A stretch of DNA of 64,000 nucleotides from Vampirovibrio chlorellavorus (lineage in GTDB: Bacteria > Cyanobacteriota > Vampirovibrionia > Vampirovibrionales > Vampirovibrionaceae): contig QFWI01000011.1 in assembly GCA_003149345.1 (NCBI GenBank), forward strand, positions 434,001 through 498,000, written 5' to 3'. Below are positions 16,077-25,190 of this stretch, piece by piece. The first letter of the stretch is position 1. Every line of letters begins with the position of its first letter. The notes under the pieces are model-generated. The model saw nothing but the letters and a program-made list of their open reading frames with translations. It searched no databases and was not told the origin of the DNA. A program made the translations under genes and the position numbers.

Positions 16077-17249
16077 TTAAGCCGGTTGGGCCAAATGATC
16101 TTCCAGGATTTTCAGCAGGTTGTGGCAGTCTTTCTCTTTCAGGTTGTGGGCCACGCCTTCCATTTTCTGAAAAGGAATTTTAAGGGCGCTTGCCATTCGT
16201 TGGGCATCCCGGTAATCTAGCTCGCGGTCGGCATCTCCGCTGATGATCAGTGTATTGAGCTTTTTATATTTGGCGGCTTCTTCCAGTTTGGCCTGGGTAT
16301 TCAAGTCCACCCGCATCTTGCGGGTGTCAAAAAATTGATTGATGATCTTTAGGGCCATGGGTTTTGGCAGGAAAAACAGGCGATCGGCGATTTTCTTTTT
16401 CTGGTAAGCGACCCCATCGCTGAGTTTGGGAAAACTGTTCAGTAACACCACGCATTTGGGTTTTTTGCCCTTAAATTCGTTATTGGCGTCTTCCGCAATT
16501 GTTTTGGCCATATGGGAGGTAATATGCGTTCCCAGAGAGTAGCCAAACAAAACCTGTTCCTCCAGCGGGACGTTCATTCGGTTGCTTAAAAACTTGCACA
16601 CTTCAATGCCGGATTTATAGCAGTTATCCAGGCTGAGTTTGCCCTCGCTGTTGCCAAAGCCGGGGTAATCGTAGGCCAAAATGCCATAGCCCTGATCGCT
16701 GAAGGTTTTCAGATAATGTTTGAGGTGACTGATATTGCTATGCCTGCCGTGGCTAAACACAATGGTGGGTTTATCACTGCCAGGCGGCACCGGTATGTGC
16801 CAGGCCGAAATATCAATCCGTTTTCCCCCTCCATTTTTCAGGGGGATTTGGTATTTAATGATTTTATCGGCCAGTTCGTCATCGTCCAGCAACTCCAGCG
16901 AGCAACTTTTGATAGGAGAGTAGAACGTTTGGCGCTCGATAAAGTCGTACATGACTTTGGGCATTTTGCCGAAGACAAAGGTACTCATTAAAGCCAAGCG
17001 ACAACCGACTGCGACCAGGGAGTTGACGGCTTCCTCTAGCAGTCGGTAGGATTTCCAGGCCCCTTCCTTGAAGGCATGCCAGAGCTTTTCCCGGAAGAGC
17101 GGTTTGGGCGCTTGGGGCGGCGTTTGGTTTTTTGCCCCAAATTGGGGACTCGCTGGCCTCAGATTGGGTTGGGCCAGTGGATGGGGGCGGGCGGGCAACA
17201 TTTGAGGCGGTTCCAGTGTGGCAGACTGGTGGCGGGGGGCATGGGCCAT
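16077..17249 (-). CDS. alpha/beta hydrolase
   Basis: A serine hydrolase fold lies in the C-terminal ~290 residues: FSHGRHSN (oxyanion region), AYDYPGFGNSEG, nucleophile elbow GYSLG, the Asp in ISGDADRELD, and the His in GVAHNLK. The pattern fits esterase/lysophospholipase or dipeptidyl-peptidase-like hydrolases; the substrate is unknown. The N-terminal ~100 residues are Pro/Gln/His-rich. I chose ATG 17249, preceded by GGGGGAT; the frame stays open to a TTG at 17405, which would add a Ser-rich stretch with an amphipathic segment (FFSFLNQAGILSVLSSLSN). No classical signal peptide is present in either version. Confidence 0.82.
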   Translation of the reverse strand: MAHAPRHQSATLEPPQMLPARPHPLAQPNLRPASPQFGAKNQTPPQAPKPLFREKLWHAFKEGAWKSYRLLEEAVNSLVAVGCRLALMSTFVFGKMPKVMYDFIERQTFYSPIKSCSLELLDDDELADKIIKYQIPLKNGGGKRIDISAWHIPVPPGSDKPTIVFSHGRHSNISHLKHYLKTFSDQGYGILAYDYPGFGNSEGKLSLDNCYKSGIEVCKFLSNRMNVPLEEQVLFGYSLGTHITSHMAKTIAEDANNEFKGKKPKCVVLLNSFPKLSDGVAYQKKKIADRLFFLPKPMALKIINQFFDTRKMRVDLNTQAKLEEAAKYKKLNTLIISGDADRELDYRDAQRMASALKIPFQKMEGVAHNLKEKDCHNLLKILEDHLAQPA

Positions 17250-17521
17250 GCCATCCCCCGTGGATGATGGGGGATAGAAATGTCGGGGCGGTAGTTTGGG
17301 TGTATTGGAAAGAGATGAAAGCACGGATAAAATCCCAGCTTGATTCAAGAAGGAGAAGAAGGAGGGAGAAGAGGATGATTGGTTAAGGCCATTAACACGC
17401 CTCAATCCAATTCTGTGCCGTTGCTATCCGTAGCTGATTTACAAAACTTTAGATGCGTCGTTCAGAGCCACAGGGTTTAAAAAACGCAGTCTCCGTTAAA
17501 GCGCGTTTCCCTGGAATACAG

Positions 17522-17552
17522 AAAGGCATCCCGCAAAGTGGATGCCTTTTGA
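17522..17552. terminator. hairpin between two minus-strand genes
   Basis: AAAGGCATCC and GGATGCCTTT are perfect inverted arms of ten bases with an eight-base loop. It lies just downstream of the FtsL-like gene on the minus strand; the T run is short (TTT then C), so termination strength is uncertain. Confidence 0.6.
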
Positions 17553-17588
17553 TAGAGAGACCTTGGGAAGGAAGTTGTTTGGAAAATT

Positions 17589-17984
17589 TTATTGAAAGCG
17601 AACCGGAAGTTCGTTTTCACCCACCATGTTCAGATAATTTCGAGCCAGTTCCTCAATGCCTGAAGGGGAGGAATAAACGCGGATCTTCTCGTTTAAAACT
17701 TTATTTTCCACTTTGGTTTGATTGAAAAAGCTTTGCACAGAGGCTTGACTACTAACCAGTTGAGATAAATTGAAGCTGGCTGTAATCAGGGTTCTGGCGC
17801 ATTGCACCACCCCTAACACCAAAGCCGCGTTAATGGTCAGGTACAACAGGTACTCAAACCGGGTTGTTCTTTTTTTGTATTGCGATTTTTTGACCGGTTG
17901 CCGTTTTACTTGCCGTTCTATGACGGGTTGTAGCTCGGGATAGGCAACCTCTGGGTACGCAATTTGACGATTGGTATTAGCCAT
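17589..17984 (-). CDS. FtsL/DivIC-like septum protein
   Basis: The 131-residue protein has a basic cytoplasmic N-terminus, one membrane segment (YLLYLTINAALVLGVVQCA, ~47-65), a short coiled coil (VSSQASVQSFFNQTKVENKV), and the ending SPSGIEELARNYLNMVGENE, which is the typical C-terminal pattern of FtsB/DivIC/FtsL proteins. These small bitopic proteins bridge early and late divisome proteins. It is not next to mra or dcw genes here. ATG 17984 is preferred; GTG 17990 is two codons upstream. The hairpin at 17522-17552 may end its transcript. Confidence 0.75.
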   Translation of the reverse strand: MANTNRQIAYPEVAYPELQPVIERQVKRQPVKKSQYKKRTTRFEYLLYLTINAALVLGVVQCARTLITASFNLSQLVSSQASVQSFFNQTKVENKVLNEKIRVYSSPSGIEELARNYLNMVGENELPVRFQ

Positions 17985-17990
17985 ACTCAC

Positions 17991-18401
17991 CCTGGGTACT
18001 CTCTATCTGTTTTTCTCTATCTGCCTCTTTACTGGAAAAAACGCCGAGGAAAGTAATCGCACTCAAGCCCTGTCCGTAAAAACAAATACTTTCCATAAGA
18101 CTGATATCATCCACGCCCTATGATTATAGCAGAGATTTTTCGGCTGCCTACCAATTTTTTGAGATTCCTTTGTTTTTCTCCTGTAAAAAATTGATAATGA
18201 AGCGCAGAAAGCAGGCTTACGGGATTTGTAAACTCTGTTAACGCGTGCCCTCCCTGGTTTGTATAATTTGGGCGCTTGCGGATGCGCTTCCTGCATTTGG
18301 AGTAGTCAAGTCGCTGAGGGCGTTTTCATTGCGTTTAATGGGATATGATATAGTGAAGAAAGTGCCAATTTATTGATCTGTAACTGGTACCGTTGGGCGT
18401 T
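17991..18401. other. divergent intergenic region between FtsL-like gene and pilMN
   Basis: About 410 bases with no convincing gene. It should carry promoters in both directions. A perfect TATAAT is seen at 18262-18267 facing pilMN, without a strong -35 box at 17 bases, and a second TATAGT at 18349-18354 close to the start codon. Confidence 0.5.
18262..18267 (+). promoter_or_regulatory. -10 box (TATAAT) upstream of pilMN
   Basis: An exact TATAAT about 135 bases before the pilMN start. The region 17-18 bases upstream (GTTAACG) is only a weak -35 match. Confidence 0.35.
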
Positions 18402-19922
18402 ATGAGTTTAAAAAAGCTGCCTGTTGCCATTAACGTGTTCCCTTCGCTGGATTACGTTGAATTGGTGCAGTTTGACGAAAAAACTGGCGAAATCGAAAAA
18501 GCGTCCGCTTTGCCCTGCTCCTTTGACACGGCGGCCCGGCAGATGAGCGACCGGGATCAGATGATGCAGACCATACGGGATTTGTTCAGCATGAATCGAA
18601 TCCCTTATACCACGCCCGCTGTTTTGGTGTTGCCCAGCTTTTTTACCCGCGAGATTGAGTTGCCTGCTGAATTCAGCAAGGATGAGCTGCGCTTTGCCCT
18701 CGTTTCCGAGGCGGAGCGGTTTTATATTTTCAAGAAAAGCGAGCCGCAAATTGGCTGGATTAATTTGGATGAAGCCCGCTTGCTTTACTCGGCTTTTCCC
18801 AAGGCCGAAATTGAAAAATACATGAAAGTATTTCAGGAACTCCGCATTCCGTTACTTGGCATTGAATTGAGTTACTTCAGTATTTTACGGGGCTTGGTGG
18901 TCACTGGCGCGGTTTCTCAGGAGTTGGAGCATAATCAGCCCTGGTGCTTGCTGGTAATCAGCGACTACTCATTTTTTGCCTCTATTCAACAAGGAACCAA
19001 AATATTAAAGACTGCCGACGCGCCTTTATCGATCAACGAAGAGGACGATTTGGCCACGATCCATGAAATTATCCAGGATTTTGAGGCCTTTACGGATAAC
19101 CAGTTTTTTGATCGCCTGGTTTTTGTGAACAACGCCAATCGCCTCAAAAGTGAAGACCTCCTGTGTCGCATTGTGATGCCCGCCACGGTCACCCAGATTG
19201 ATCAGAACGCACTGACCTTACGCTCAAGGGGGGCGCTGGACGGCGCTTTTCCTTGTACCCTGGAGGGCTTGGGCGGCATATTTTACAAACAATATCCCAA
19301 CATGCCCGCCATCAACTTCCAGCTGGAAGGGGGGACTGATCTGGCGGGTGTGTTGCGCTACCGGCAAGAGGCTCTGGTTTGGCTGATCGGTTCCAATGTC
19401 CTGGTTTTTGTTTTGTCCTTGGCGATTTGGGGCGTGATGGCCTTGTTATTGTGGCAAAAAGATATGGAGCGGGCCTCCGTCAGTGAGCAGCTGGCTAAGC
19501 TGGGAGCTGGATTCGATCCGGTCAAAATGGATGATATCCAGCGCCGAAAGTTTATTAAATCGGTGATTGATCGCAACGTACAGGCCAACAACTTCCTGGT
19601 GCGCCTGGGAACCACGGTTCAGCAGAACGTGTGGCTGGAAAAAATCCAGTTGAGCGTGGGCGCTTCAGAAAAGCCGCTGGCGATCTCCCTGGAGGGCAAG
19701 GCCATTGCGCTGGATACGGTGAACACCATGCTGGCCCCGTTGAATCAGATTGCCACAGGCGCCAATCTCCAGGTTTCCAATGCGGCGCCAGCCACGTCCG
19801 AAGACGGACAATCCTATTTTACATGGGCCATTCAAAATCAGGATGTAACTCAAACCAGCGACGCGGGCGCCTCTGGCATGCCTGCTGCTGCATCTCCCCC
19901 GGCATCGATGGGAGGCCCCTAG
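18402..19922 (+). CDS. PilM-PilN fusion protein, type IV pilus inner membrane platform
   Basis: Residues 1-~310 resemble PilM, the actin-like cytoplasmic protein of the type IV pilus assembly platform (AINVFPSLDYVELVQ at the start, IELPAEFSKDELRFALVSEAERF in the middle, quoted in part). Residues ~326-350 form one membrane helix (WLIGSNVLVFVLSLAIWGV), and ~350-506 look like PilN: a coiled segment, then an alpha/beta domain (WLEKIQLSVGASEKPLAISLEGKA) and an Ala/Pro tail. In most bacteria PilM and PilN are separate proteins joined by the PilN N-terminal peptide docking into PilM. The fusion fits that contact. The next gene is PilO-like, three bases downstream, so a pilMN-pilO operon is clear. 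ATG 18402 is chosen; a TTG lies three codons earlier. PilT is at 31187. Confidence 0.75.
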   Translation: MSLKKLPVAINVFPSLDYVELVQFDEKTGEIEKASALPCSFDTAARQMSDRDQMMQTIRDLFSMNRIPYTTPAVLVLPSFFTREIELPAEFSKDELRFALVSEAERFYIFKKSEPQIGWINLDEARLLYSAFPKAEIEKYMKVFQELRIPLLGIELSYFSILRGLVVTGAVSQELEHNQPWCLLVISDYSFFASIQQGTKILKTADAPLSINEEDDLATIHEIIQDFEAFTDNQFFDRLVFVNNANRLKSEDLLCRIVMPATVTQIDQNALTLRSRGALDGAFPCTLEGLGGIFYKQYPNMPAINFQLEGGTDLAGVLRYRQEALVWLIGSNVLVFVLSLAIWGVMALLLWQKDMERASVSEQLAKLGAGFDPVKMDDIQRRKFIKSVIDRNVQANNFLVRLGTTVQQNVWLEKIQLSVGASEKPLAISLEGKAIALDTVNTMLAPLNQIATGANLQVSNAAPATSEDGQSYFTWAIQNQDVTQTSDAGASGMPAAASPPASMGGP

Positions 19923-19925
19923 AAG

Positions 19926-20795
19926 ATGGCTTTGAAAGTAGAGAGCGCCAGCCTGAAGCGTTCGGTCAGCAATTTTTTCGCGATTATCTTTGACTTTAAA
20001 ATTCTGGGCCTGATTGTCCTGAACATTCTGCTGATTTACATGGGCACCTGGGATACCGTGCTGCGCCCTTGCCTGGAGCAGTTGGACGCCAGAACCAAGG
20101 GGTTGGAAGAGCAGAAAAAGGTGCTGGTTGAGCGTGAGGGGCTTGAAAGGCAATACAGCACACTGGAGAAGCAGCTTAAAAGCATGAGTACGGAATTGAT
20201 TTCGGTGCCTGTTGGTAATTCCTCCAAGGTCGTTTCGGTGACGGAGGCGGCTGAAATACTGGAGCTGGTCAAAGGGAACAAGCGAGACGAAACCGTGTTG
20301 CCTCGTCTGCTACCGCCCCATGACCAGCGGCTTGACGCGTCGCTGACCTTTCTCTCCAGCGTGCAGGTGGATTTGTTGAAGCCTGACGATCCAGATGCCA
20401 GCGGGGCAGGCAGCCCCACCAGCGCTGCCCCGTTAGCGCAACCCCCTTCCGCTTCTGGCCCCTCCCCCTCCAACCCCGAACTTACAGGAGGGAGTGCTAT
20501 TGGTGATCCATCAGGCCCTGCCTCGGTCACGGAAACACGCCTGGGTTCCACGACATTGCCGGTGGAGCGGTTTGATTATGAACTGAAAGTGACGGGAACC
20601 TACCCCGCCCTGGTGGATGTCCTTAATGAGCTGGTGATTCGCAAGAAATTGATTCGGATTAACAAGGTCACCATTTCTCGCCCTGAGAAAGTGGATGAGC
20701 CACAGCCCGCCGCGGCGGATAACCCGGAATTCCCCGTCAAGTTGAATATGGTGGCCAACATCTCAATGTATCTGTACGCCCATGGAAACCGTTAG
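19926..20795 (+). CDS. pilO: PilO-like type IV pilus biogenesis protein
   Basis: A bitopic inner membrane protein: cytoplasmic N-terminus of ~20 residues, a membrane helix (IIFDFKILGLIVLNILLIY), a coiled coil from ~45 to ~95, a Pro/Ser/Ala-rich linker (~160-205), and a C-terminal ferredoxin-like domain with FDYELKVTGTYPALVDVLNE and RINKVTISRP. This layout and the YELKVTGTYPAL strand-helix are typical of PilO, which dimerises with PilN in the periplasm. The interruption by a ~45-residue low-complexity linker is unusual. It follows the PilM-PilN fusion directly and its end overlaps the next gene by 14 bases. Confidence 0.72.
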   Translation: MALKVESASLKRSVSNFFAIIFDFKILGLIVLNILLIYMGTWDTVLRPCLEQLDARTKGLEEQKKVLVEREGLERQYSTLEKQLKSMSTELISVPVGNSSKVVSVTEAAEILELVKGNKRDETVLPRLLPPHDQRLDASLTFLSSVQVDLLKPDDPDASGAGSPTSAAPLAQPPSASGPSPSNPELTGGSAIGDPSGPASVTETRLGSTTLPVERFDYELKVTGTYPALVDVLNELVIRKKLIRINKVTISRPEKVDEPQPAAADNPEFPVKLNMVANISMYLYAHGNR

Positions 20796-21813
20796 CACTG
20801 GCAACAGTCGCCTGAAAATTTTACTCTGCGGCTATGGTCATTTGGGACTGGCCTTGCTTCAGGGGCTCTTGAACCTTTCCGACTGGTGCGAGATTGCGGG
20901 CGTTTTTCGCTGGACGTCTCGTCCCGGAGGGCAGGCTTTTTGGGAGCCGGTTGAAGATGACTTCAAGGCCTTGGTGGAACAGGCTGGATTGCGCGATATT
21001 GTCTGCCCCGGCATGAACAGTTTTGAGTTCATCCAGTTGTTGCAGGAGATCCGCCCGCATGTGGTCTTGGTGGGCTCCTGGGGGGAAATATTAAAAGCCC
21101 ATGTGCTGGAATTTCCCGGTGTTGTTCTGGTGAATTGCCATCCTTCCTTATTACCGGCGCACCGGGGGGCCAACCCTTACGCCTCGGTCATTTTGCAGCA
21201 AGAGCGGGAAACCGGGGTGACGTTCCACCGCATGGCGTCGGGCATTGATACGGGCCCCGTCTTGTTGCAGCGTTCGGTGCCGTTGACGCAGGAGGAAACC
21301 GGCGACAGCGTGCGGGCCAAATGCGTGGTGGCCGCTTATGAAATGGTGCCGGAATTGATTGAGCAGCTTCGGAATCACAGTCTGTTTGGGCACCCGCTGT
21401 CTGAACACCCTCAGGATGAGAGGGCTAAAAGTTACTTTGGGCAGCTTAAGCAGGAGGCCGGTTTGCTGGACTGGTCTCAGTCGCCGGAGGCTTTGTCCCG
21501 CCAAATTCGGGCTTTATACCCTTGGGTGGTTTGCTACTCGCTCCTACAGGGTCGGTGGTCAGTGTTGTTTTACTATAGCCGTTTTATTCAGAGGGAGCCC
21601 GCCAGCGTAAAGGCCGTGGCGCCGGGAACCATTGTGCGTTTCGACTGGCGGACGGGCTTCATTCAGGTGGCCCTCAGTGATCCTGGCTGTGTATTGCAGT
21701 TGGAACACTACCAGGTCGCCCTGACTGAGCGATTTTTCATGCCATCCTGGCTGGTGCGGCTGCTGGCACCCGTGTTGTTTTGTCCGGGGCGGCGGTTTTG
21801 GCACGCTGGCTGA
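20782..21813 (+). CDS. methionyl-tRNA formyltransferase-like protein
   Basis: The N-terminal ~200 residues are a formyltransferase domain: KILLCGYGHLGLALLQ at the start, then NCHPSLLPAHRGANP with catalytic Asn and His, TGVTFHRMASGIDTGPVLLQ with catalytic Asp. The C-terminal part (~230-330) has the small beta-barrel seen in Fmt. It uses 10-formyltetrahydrofolate, but the acceptor could be Met-tRNA (Fmt) or a sugar amine (ArnA/VioF-type). The N-terminus differs from ordinary Fmt, which normally begins with R-FMGT. No def gene is near. It overlaps pilO by 14 bases and so is probably expressed with the pilus genes, with no obvious functional link. Confidence 0.75.
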   Translation: METVSTGNSRLKILLCGYGHLGLALLQGLLNLSDWCEIAGVFRWTSRPGGQAFWEPVEDDFKALVEQAGLRDIVCPGMNSFEFIQLLQEIRPHVVLVGSWGEILKAHVLEFPGVVLVNCHPSLLPAHRGANPYASVILQQERETGVTFHRMASGIDTGPVLLQRSVPLTQEETGDSVRAKCVVAAYEMVPELIEQLRNHSLFGHPLSEHPQDERAKSYFGQLKQEAGLLDWSQSPEALSRQIRALYPWVVCYSLLQGRWSVLFYYSRFIQREPASVKAVAPGTIVRFDWRTGFIQVALSDPGCVLQLEHYQVALTERFFMPSWLVRLLAPVLFCPGRRFWHAG

Positions 21814-21895
21814 CGGGGGCAGGCCAGGAAAGCCCGCTTTTGGGGACTTGGTAACAAAAGGGATCTGCTGACCAGCGAACGAACCCCTTTTGGGG

Positions 21896-21901
21896 TATAA
21901 T
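21896..21901 (+). promoter_or_regulatory. -10 box (TATAAT) upstream of gyrA
   Basis: An exact TATAAT preceded by TTTTGGGG, 80 bases before the gyrA start and after the end of the formyltransferase gene. No good -35 box is present at 17 bases. Confidence 0.4.
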
Positions 21902-21980
21902 GGGCCCACATGTCAATGGGAATTAGTTAGAGTGCCGTGGAATCGGCAGAGTTCCTGATGATCCCGCAGTTTGAGCCTAT

Positions 21981-24569
21981 GTGTCTGGAGTTTCCAGGGC
22001 ACTTGGGCGCTTAACAGGAAAGGCAGACACCTTGAGTTCTCAGCAGCAGATTTTTGGAGACGGCAAGATCCTTCCGATCAGCATTCGGGATGAAATGCGC
22101 CGTTCATACATCGACTACGCCATGAGCGTGATTGTGGGCCGCGCCCTGCCGGATGTGCGGGACGGCCTCAAACCGGTGCACCGCCGTATTTTATACGCCA
22201 TGCACGAAATGGGCCTTTCGCCTGAAAAAGCCTTTAAAAAGTGCGCTAAGGTGGTCGGGGAAGTGTTGGGTAAATATCACCCTCACGGCGATACCGCGGT
22301 GTACGATGCCTTGGTTCGTTTGGCCCAGGATTTTTCCAGTCGCTATCCACTCGTCAATGGTCACGGGAACTTTGGCAGCATTGAAGGCGATAACGCCGCC
22401 GCCATGCGTTACACCGAGTGTAAGCTGACCCATGTGGCCACCACCATGCTAGAGGACATTGAGCAGGATACGGTGGATTTCGTGCCCAACTACGACGGCT
22501 CGGAAGAAGAACCGTCGGTCTTGCCTTGCCGCTTGCCCATGCTCTTGCTCAATGGCTCCAGCGGGATTGCCGTGGGGATGGCCACCAACATTCCGCCGTT
22601 CAACATGACTGAAGTGGTGGATGGTCTGGTGGCGCTGATTGATCAGCCGCAACTGACCCCGGATGATATGATGCAGTACATTAAAGGGCCGGATTTCCCC
22701 ACGGGCGCCAGCATTATTGGCTATTCCGGCATTCGGGAAGCCTTCCGCACCGGGCGAGGCAGCGTGGTTATGCGGGCTGTGGCCTCTATTGAGCAGATCC
22801 CGGGTGGTGGCGGTCGCCAGGAGCGTACCGCGATCGTGGTCACCGAAACACCCTTCCAGGTCAACATTAGTAACTTGATTGAGAAAATGGCCGATCTGGT
22901 GCGGGATAAAAAGCTGGAAGGCATCAGCGATCTGCGCAACGAATCCGATCGGGAAGGCATGCGCCTGGTGATTGAACTGAAGCGGGACGCCAAGCCGGAT
23001 GTGGTGTTGCGTAACTTGTACAAGCACACCCAGTTGCAAACCACCTTTGGGGTCAACATGCTGGCTTTGGTGAAAAACCAGCCCCGTTTGCTGAATATTG
23101 TGGACGTGCTGAGTGAGTTTATTGAGCACCGGGTGGAAGTCATTGTTCGCCGCACCCAGTTCTTACTGAACAAGGCGGAAGCGCGGGCCCATATTTTGGC
23201 CGGTTTGATGATTGCCATCGGCGATATGGACAACATTATCAAACTGATCCGCAGCGCCAACTCCACCGAGGAAGCCCGGGAGAAGCTGACCACCAACTAC
23301 AGTCTGGATGAGCTGCAAGCCAACGCCATTCTGGAAATGCAGCTACGCCGCCTGACCGGCTTGGAACGGGAAAAAATCAACGGCGAGCATGCTGAGCTGA
23401 TGGTGAAGATTGCCGAGTACAACGAGATTCTGGCCAACCGCAGCCGGGTGCTGGAAATCATTAAAATTGAACTGCTGGAAGTGAAGGAAAAATACGGCGA
23501 TGTCCGTAAGACCTCCATTCAGCCGGATGAAAACGATGAGTTCAGCATTGAAGACCTGACGCCCAACGACGCCATGGCGGTCTTTATCACCAAGCAGGGC
23601 TACATCAAGCGGATCGCTCTGGATACCTTCCAGCGCCAAAGTCGGGCCACCCGGGGTAAAGGGGCCATCAAAACCCGTGATGAGGATGATGTCACCCACT
23701 TCTTTACCGCTGGGATGCACAGTAAGGTGCTGTTTTTCACCAGCAAGGGCCGGGCTTACGGCCTGAAGGTGTATGACTTGCCCGAAGGTGGTCGGACCGC
23801 CAAGGGCTTGGCCATCATCAACCTGTTGGCCCTGGAGCAGGATGAGACGGTGACGGCCGTATTGCCGGTGACCGATTTCTCCTCGGGGCATTATTTGATT
23901 ATGCTGACCAAGCAGGGTTGGATTAAAAAGATTGAGTTGACCAACTTCGACAGCATCCGTCGCAATGGCATCATCGCCATTGGCCTGGAAGACAATGACT
24001 ATCTGGGCTGGGTCATGGCCACGACCGATCAGGATGATTTGTTGATTGGCACCAGCCTGGGCATGGCCATTCGCTTCCCGGTGAAGGATTTGCGCCCTCT
24101 GGGCCGAACCGCCCGTGGGGTGACCGCTATGAAAATGCGGGCCGGTGATGAGATCGTGGACTTCAGCACCCTGCCTAATAACGATCACACCGCCGATGTG
24201 CTGATCATCACCAACGACGGCTTCGGTAAGCGCACCAATGTGGCTGAATTCCGTTCCCAGAACCGGGGTGGCATTGGCTTGATTTCCACCAAGTTCAAGA
24301 ACGCCAAGAGCCGGGTGACCAACACCTGTATCGTCACTGAAAATGACGAGCTGATGGTGGTCAGCGCCAACGGGGTGGTGGTTCGTCTGCGGGCCGGGGA
24401 AATTTCTCGCCAAAGCCGTATGGCCACCGGGGTGCGGCTGCAAAACCTGGATGAGAACGATTTCGTGGCCTCGGTCACTAAAATTGTGCCCATGGATGAC
24501 GAGGAAGCTCTTCTGGGTGGGGAGTCGGCCAGCCGTGACGCGGGAGAATCCGCCCCTTCTGCGGAATAA
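21981..24569 (+). CDS. gyrA: DNA gyrase subunit A
   Basis: GyrA is the DNA-cleaving subunit of gyrase. The 862-residue protein has the winged-helix region [21 protein letters not shown], the quinolone-determining region [17 protein letters not shown], and the active-site Tyr in MRYTE (~143). The QRDR carries Thr at the E. coli Ser83 position and Asp at the Asp87 position, as in several naturally Thr-bearing species. The C-terminal beta-pinwheel has repeated blades. The GyrA box near residue 553 reads QSRATRGKG and not QRRGGKG; from memory this is closest to the cyanobacterial form (NRGTKGKAG). GTG 21981 is the start used; the N-terminal ~25 residues are variable. Topoisomerase IV ParC is the main alternative, but length and box argue for GyrA. 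Confidence 0.93.
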   Translation: MSGVSRALGRLTGKADTLSSQQQIFGDGKILPISIRDEMRRSYIDYAMSVIVGRALPDVRDGLKPVHRRILYAMHEMGLSPEKAFKKCAKVVGEVLGKYHPHGDTAVYDALVRLAQDFSSRYPLVNGHGNFGSIEGDNAAAMRYTECKLTHVATTMLEDIEQDTVDFVPNYDGSEEEPSVLPCRLPMLLLNGSSGIAVGMATNIPPFNMTEVVDGLVALIDQPQLTPDDMMQYIKGPDFPTGASIIGYSGIREAFRTGRGSVVMRAVASIEQIPGGGGRQERTAIVVTETPFQVNISNLIEKMADLVRDKKLEGISDLRNESDREGMRLVIELKRDAKPDVVLRNLYKHTQLQTTFGVNMLALVKNQPRLLNIVDVLSEFIEHRVEVIVRRTQFLLNKAEARAHILAGLMIAIGDMDNIIKLIRSANSTEEAREKLTTNYSLDELQANAILEMQLRRLTGLEREKINGEHAELMVKIAEYNEILANRSRVLEIIKIELLEVKEKYGDVRKTSIQPDENDEFSIEDLTPNDAMAVFITKQGYIKRIALDTFQRQSRATRGKGAIKTRDEDDVTHFFTAGMHSKVLFFTSKGRAYGLKVYDLPEGGRTAKGLAIINLLALEQDETVTAVLPVTDFSSGHYLIMLTKQGWIKKIELTNFDSIRRNGIIAIGLEDNDYLGWVMATTDQDDLLIGTSLGMAIRFPVKDLRPLGRTARGVTAMKMRAGDEIVDFSTLPNNDHTADVLIITNDGFGKRTNVAEFRSQNRGGIGLISTKFKNAKSRVTNTCIVTENDELMVVSANGVVVRLRAGEISRQSRMATGVRLQNLDENDFVASVTKIVPMDDEEALLGGESASRDAGESAPSAE

Positions 24570-24595
24570 ATTCCTCCAAGTTCACACAAGCAATC

Positions 24596-24624
24596 AAAGC
24601 CTCCGGTGTTGTCCGGGGGCTTTT
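24596..24624 (+). terminator. intrinsic terminator after gyrA
   Basis: AAAGCCTCCGG (24596-24606) pairs with CCGGGGGCTTTT (24613-24624) with one T-G wobble and a six-base loop, followed by T-rich sequence. Confidence 0.75.
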
Positions 24625-24649
24625 GCTTCCCGGGGCGACTGGATACAAT
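24621..24649 (+). promoter_or_regulatory. promoter of the SRPBCC gene
   Basis: TACAAT at 24644-24649 with TTTTGC at 24621-24626 gives a 17-base spacer. It overlaps the T run of the gyrA terminator, so transcription restarts immediately after termination. Confidence 0.4.
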
Positions 24650-24680
24650 AGAAGGGAAGATGGAGGGGGGGAGTCCAGAG

Positions 24681-25145
24681 ATGGCGCAAGTTAACGAATC
24701 GGTGGAAATCAACGCCGCACTTCCGCAGGTCTGGCAGGCCTTGCTGGATTTTGAGCGTTACCCGGACTGGAACCCCTTTATCATTCAGATGAACGGTCGG
24801 GCGGAAGTGGGAGCCACCCTGGAGGAGTGGGTGCTCATTTCCAAAGAAAAGCGGGTACGCTTTAAGACCAAGATTCTCGCCTTGGAGCCCGCCAAACAAC
24901 TGGTCTGGCGTGGCATCTATGGGGCCGGATGGTTATTGAATGGCGTCCACCAGTTTATTTTAGAGCCTTTAAGCAACGGGTCGGATGGGCAAAACAGGCA
25001 GAGAACCCGCTTGACTCAGAAAGAGACATTTTCCGGTCTGCTGCTGCCTTTAATGAATATGGAACAATCTCGTCAAGGCTACCGGGCCATGAATGAGGCC
25101 CTGAAGCAGTGGGTGGAAACTACCTGTGCTTCAACCCTGCCCTGA
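24681..25145 (+). CDS. SRPBCC (START-like) family protein
   Basis: A 154-residue protein with the SRPBCC hydrophobic-ligand cavity fold: the opening NESVEINAALPQVWQALLDF, then ERYPDWNPFI, and later LEPAKQLVWRGIY and the helix at the end. This matches polyketide cyclase/dehydrase-type or CoxG-like domains that appear as small stand-alone proteins; ligands are unknown. ATG 24681 is supported by GGGGAG seven bases upstream, and the frame upstream of it would run through the gyrA terminator and promoter. It is followed 45 bases later by the U32 gene. Confidence 0.8.
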   Translation: MAQVNESVEINAALPQVWQALLDFERYPDWNPFIIQMNGRAEVGATLEEWVLISKEKRVRFKTKILALEPAKQLVWRGIYGAGWLLNGVHQFILEPLSNGSDGQNRQRTRLTQKETFSGLLLPLMNMEQSRQGYRAMNEALKQWVETTCASTLP

Positions 25146-25190
25146 TTTTTGATATGCTCACCATGCACCACCAACCGGGATTCCTGAACC

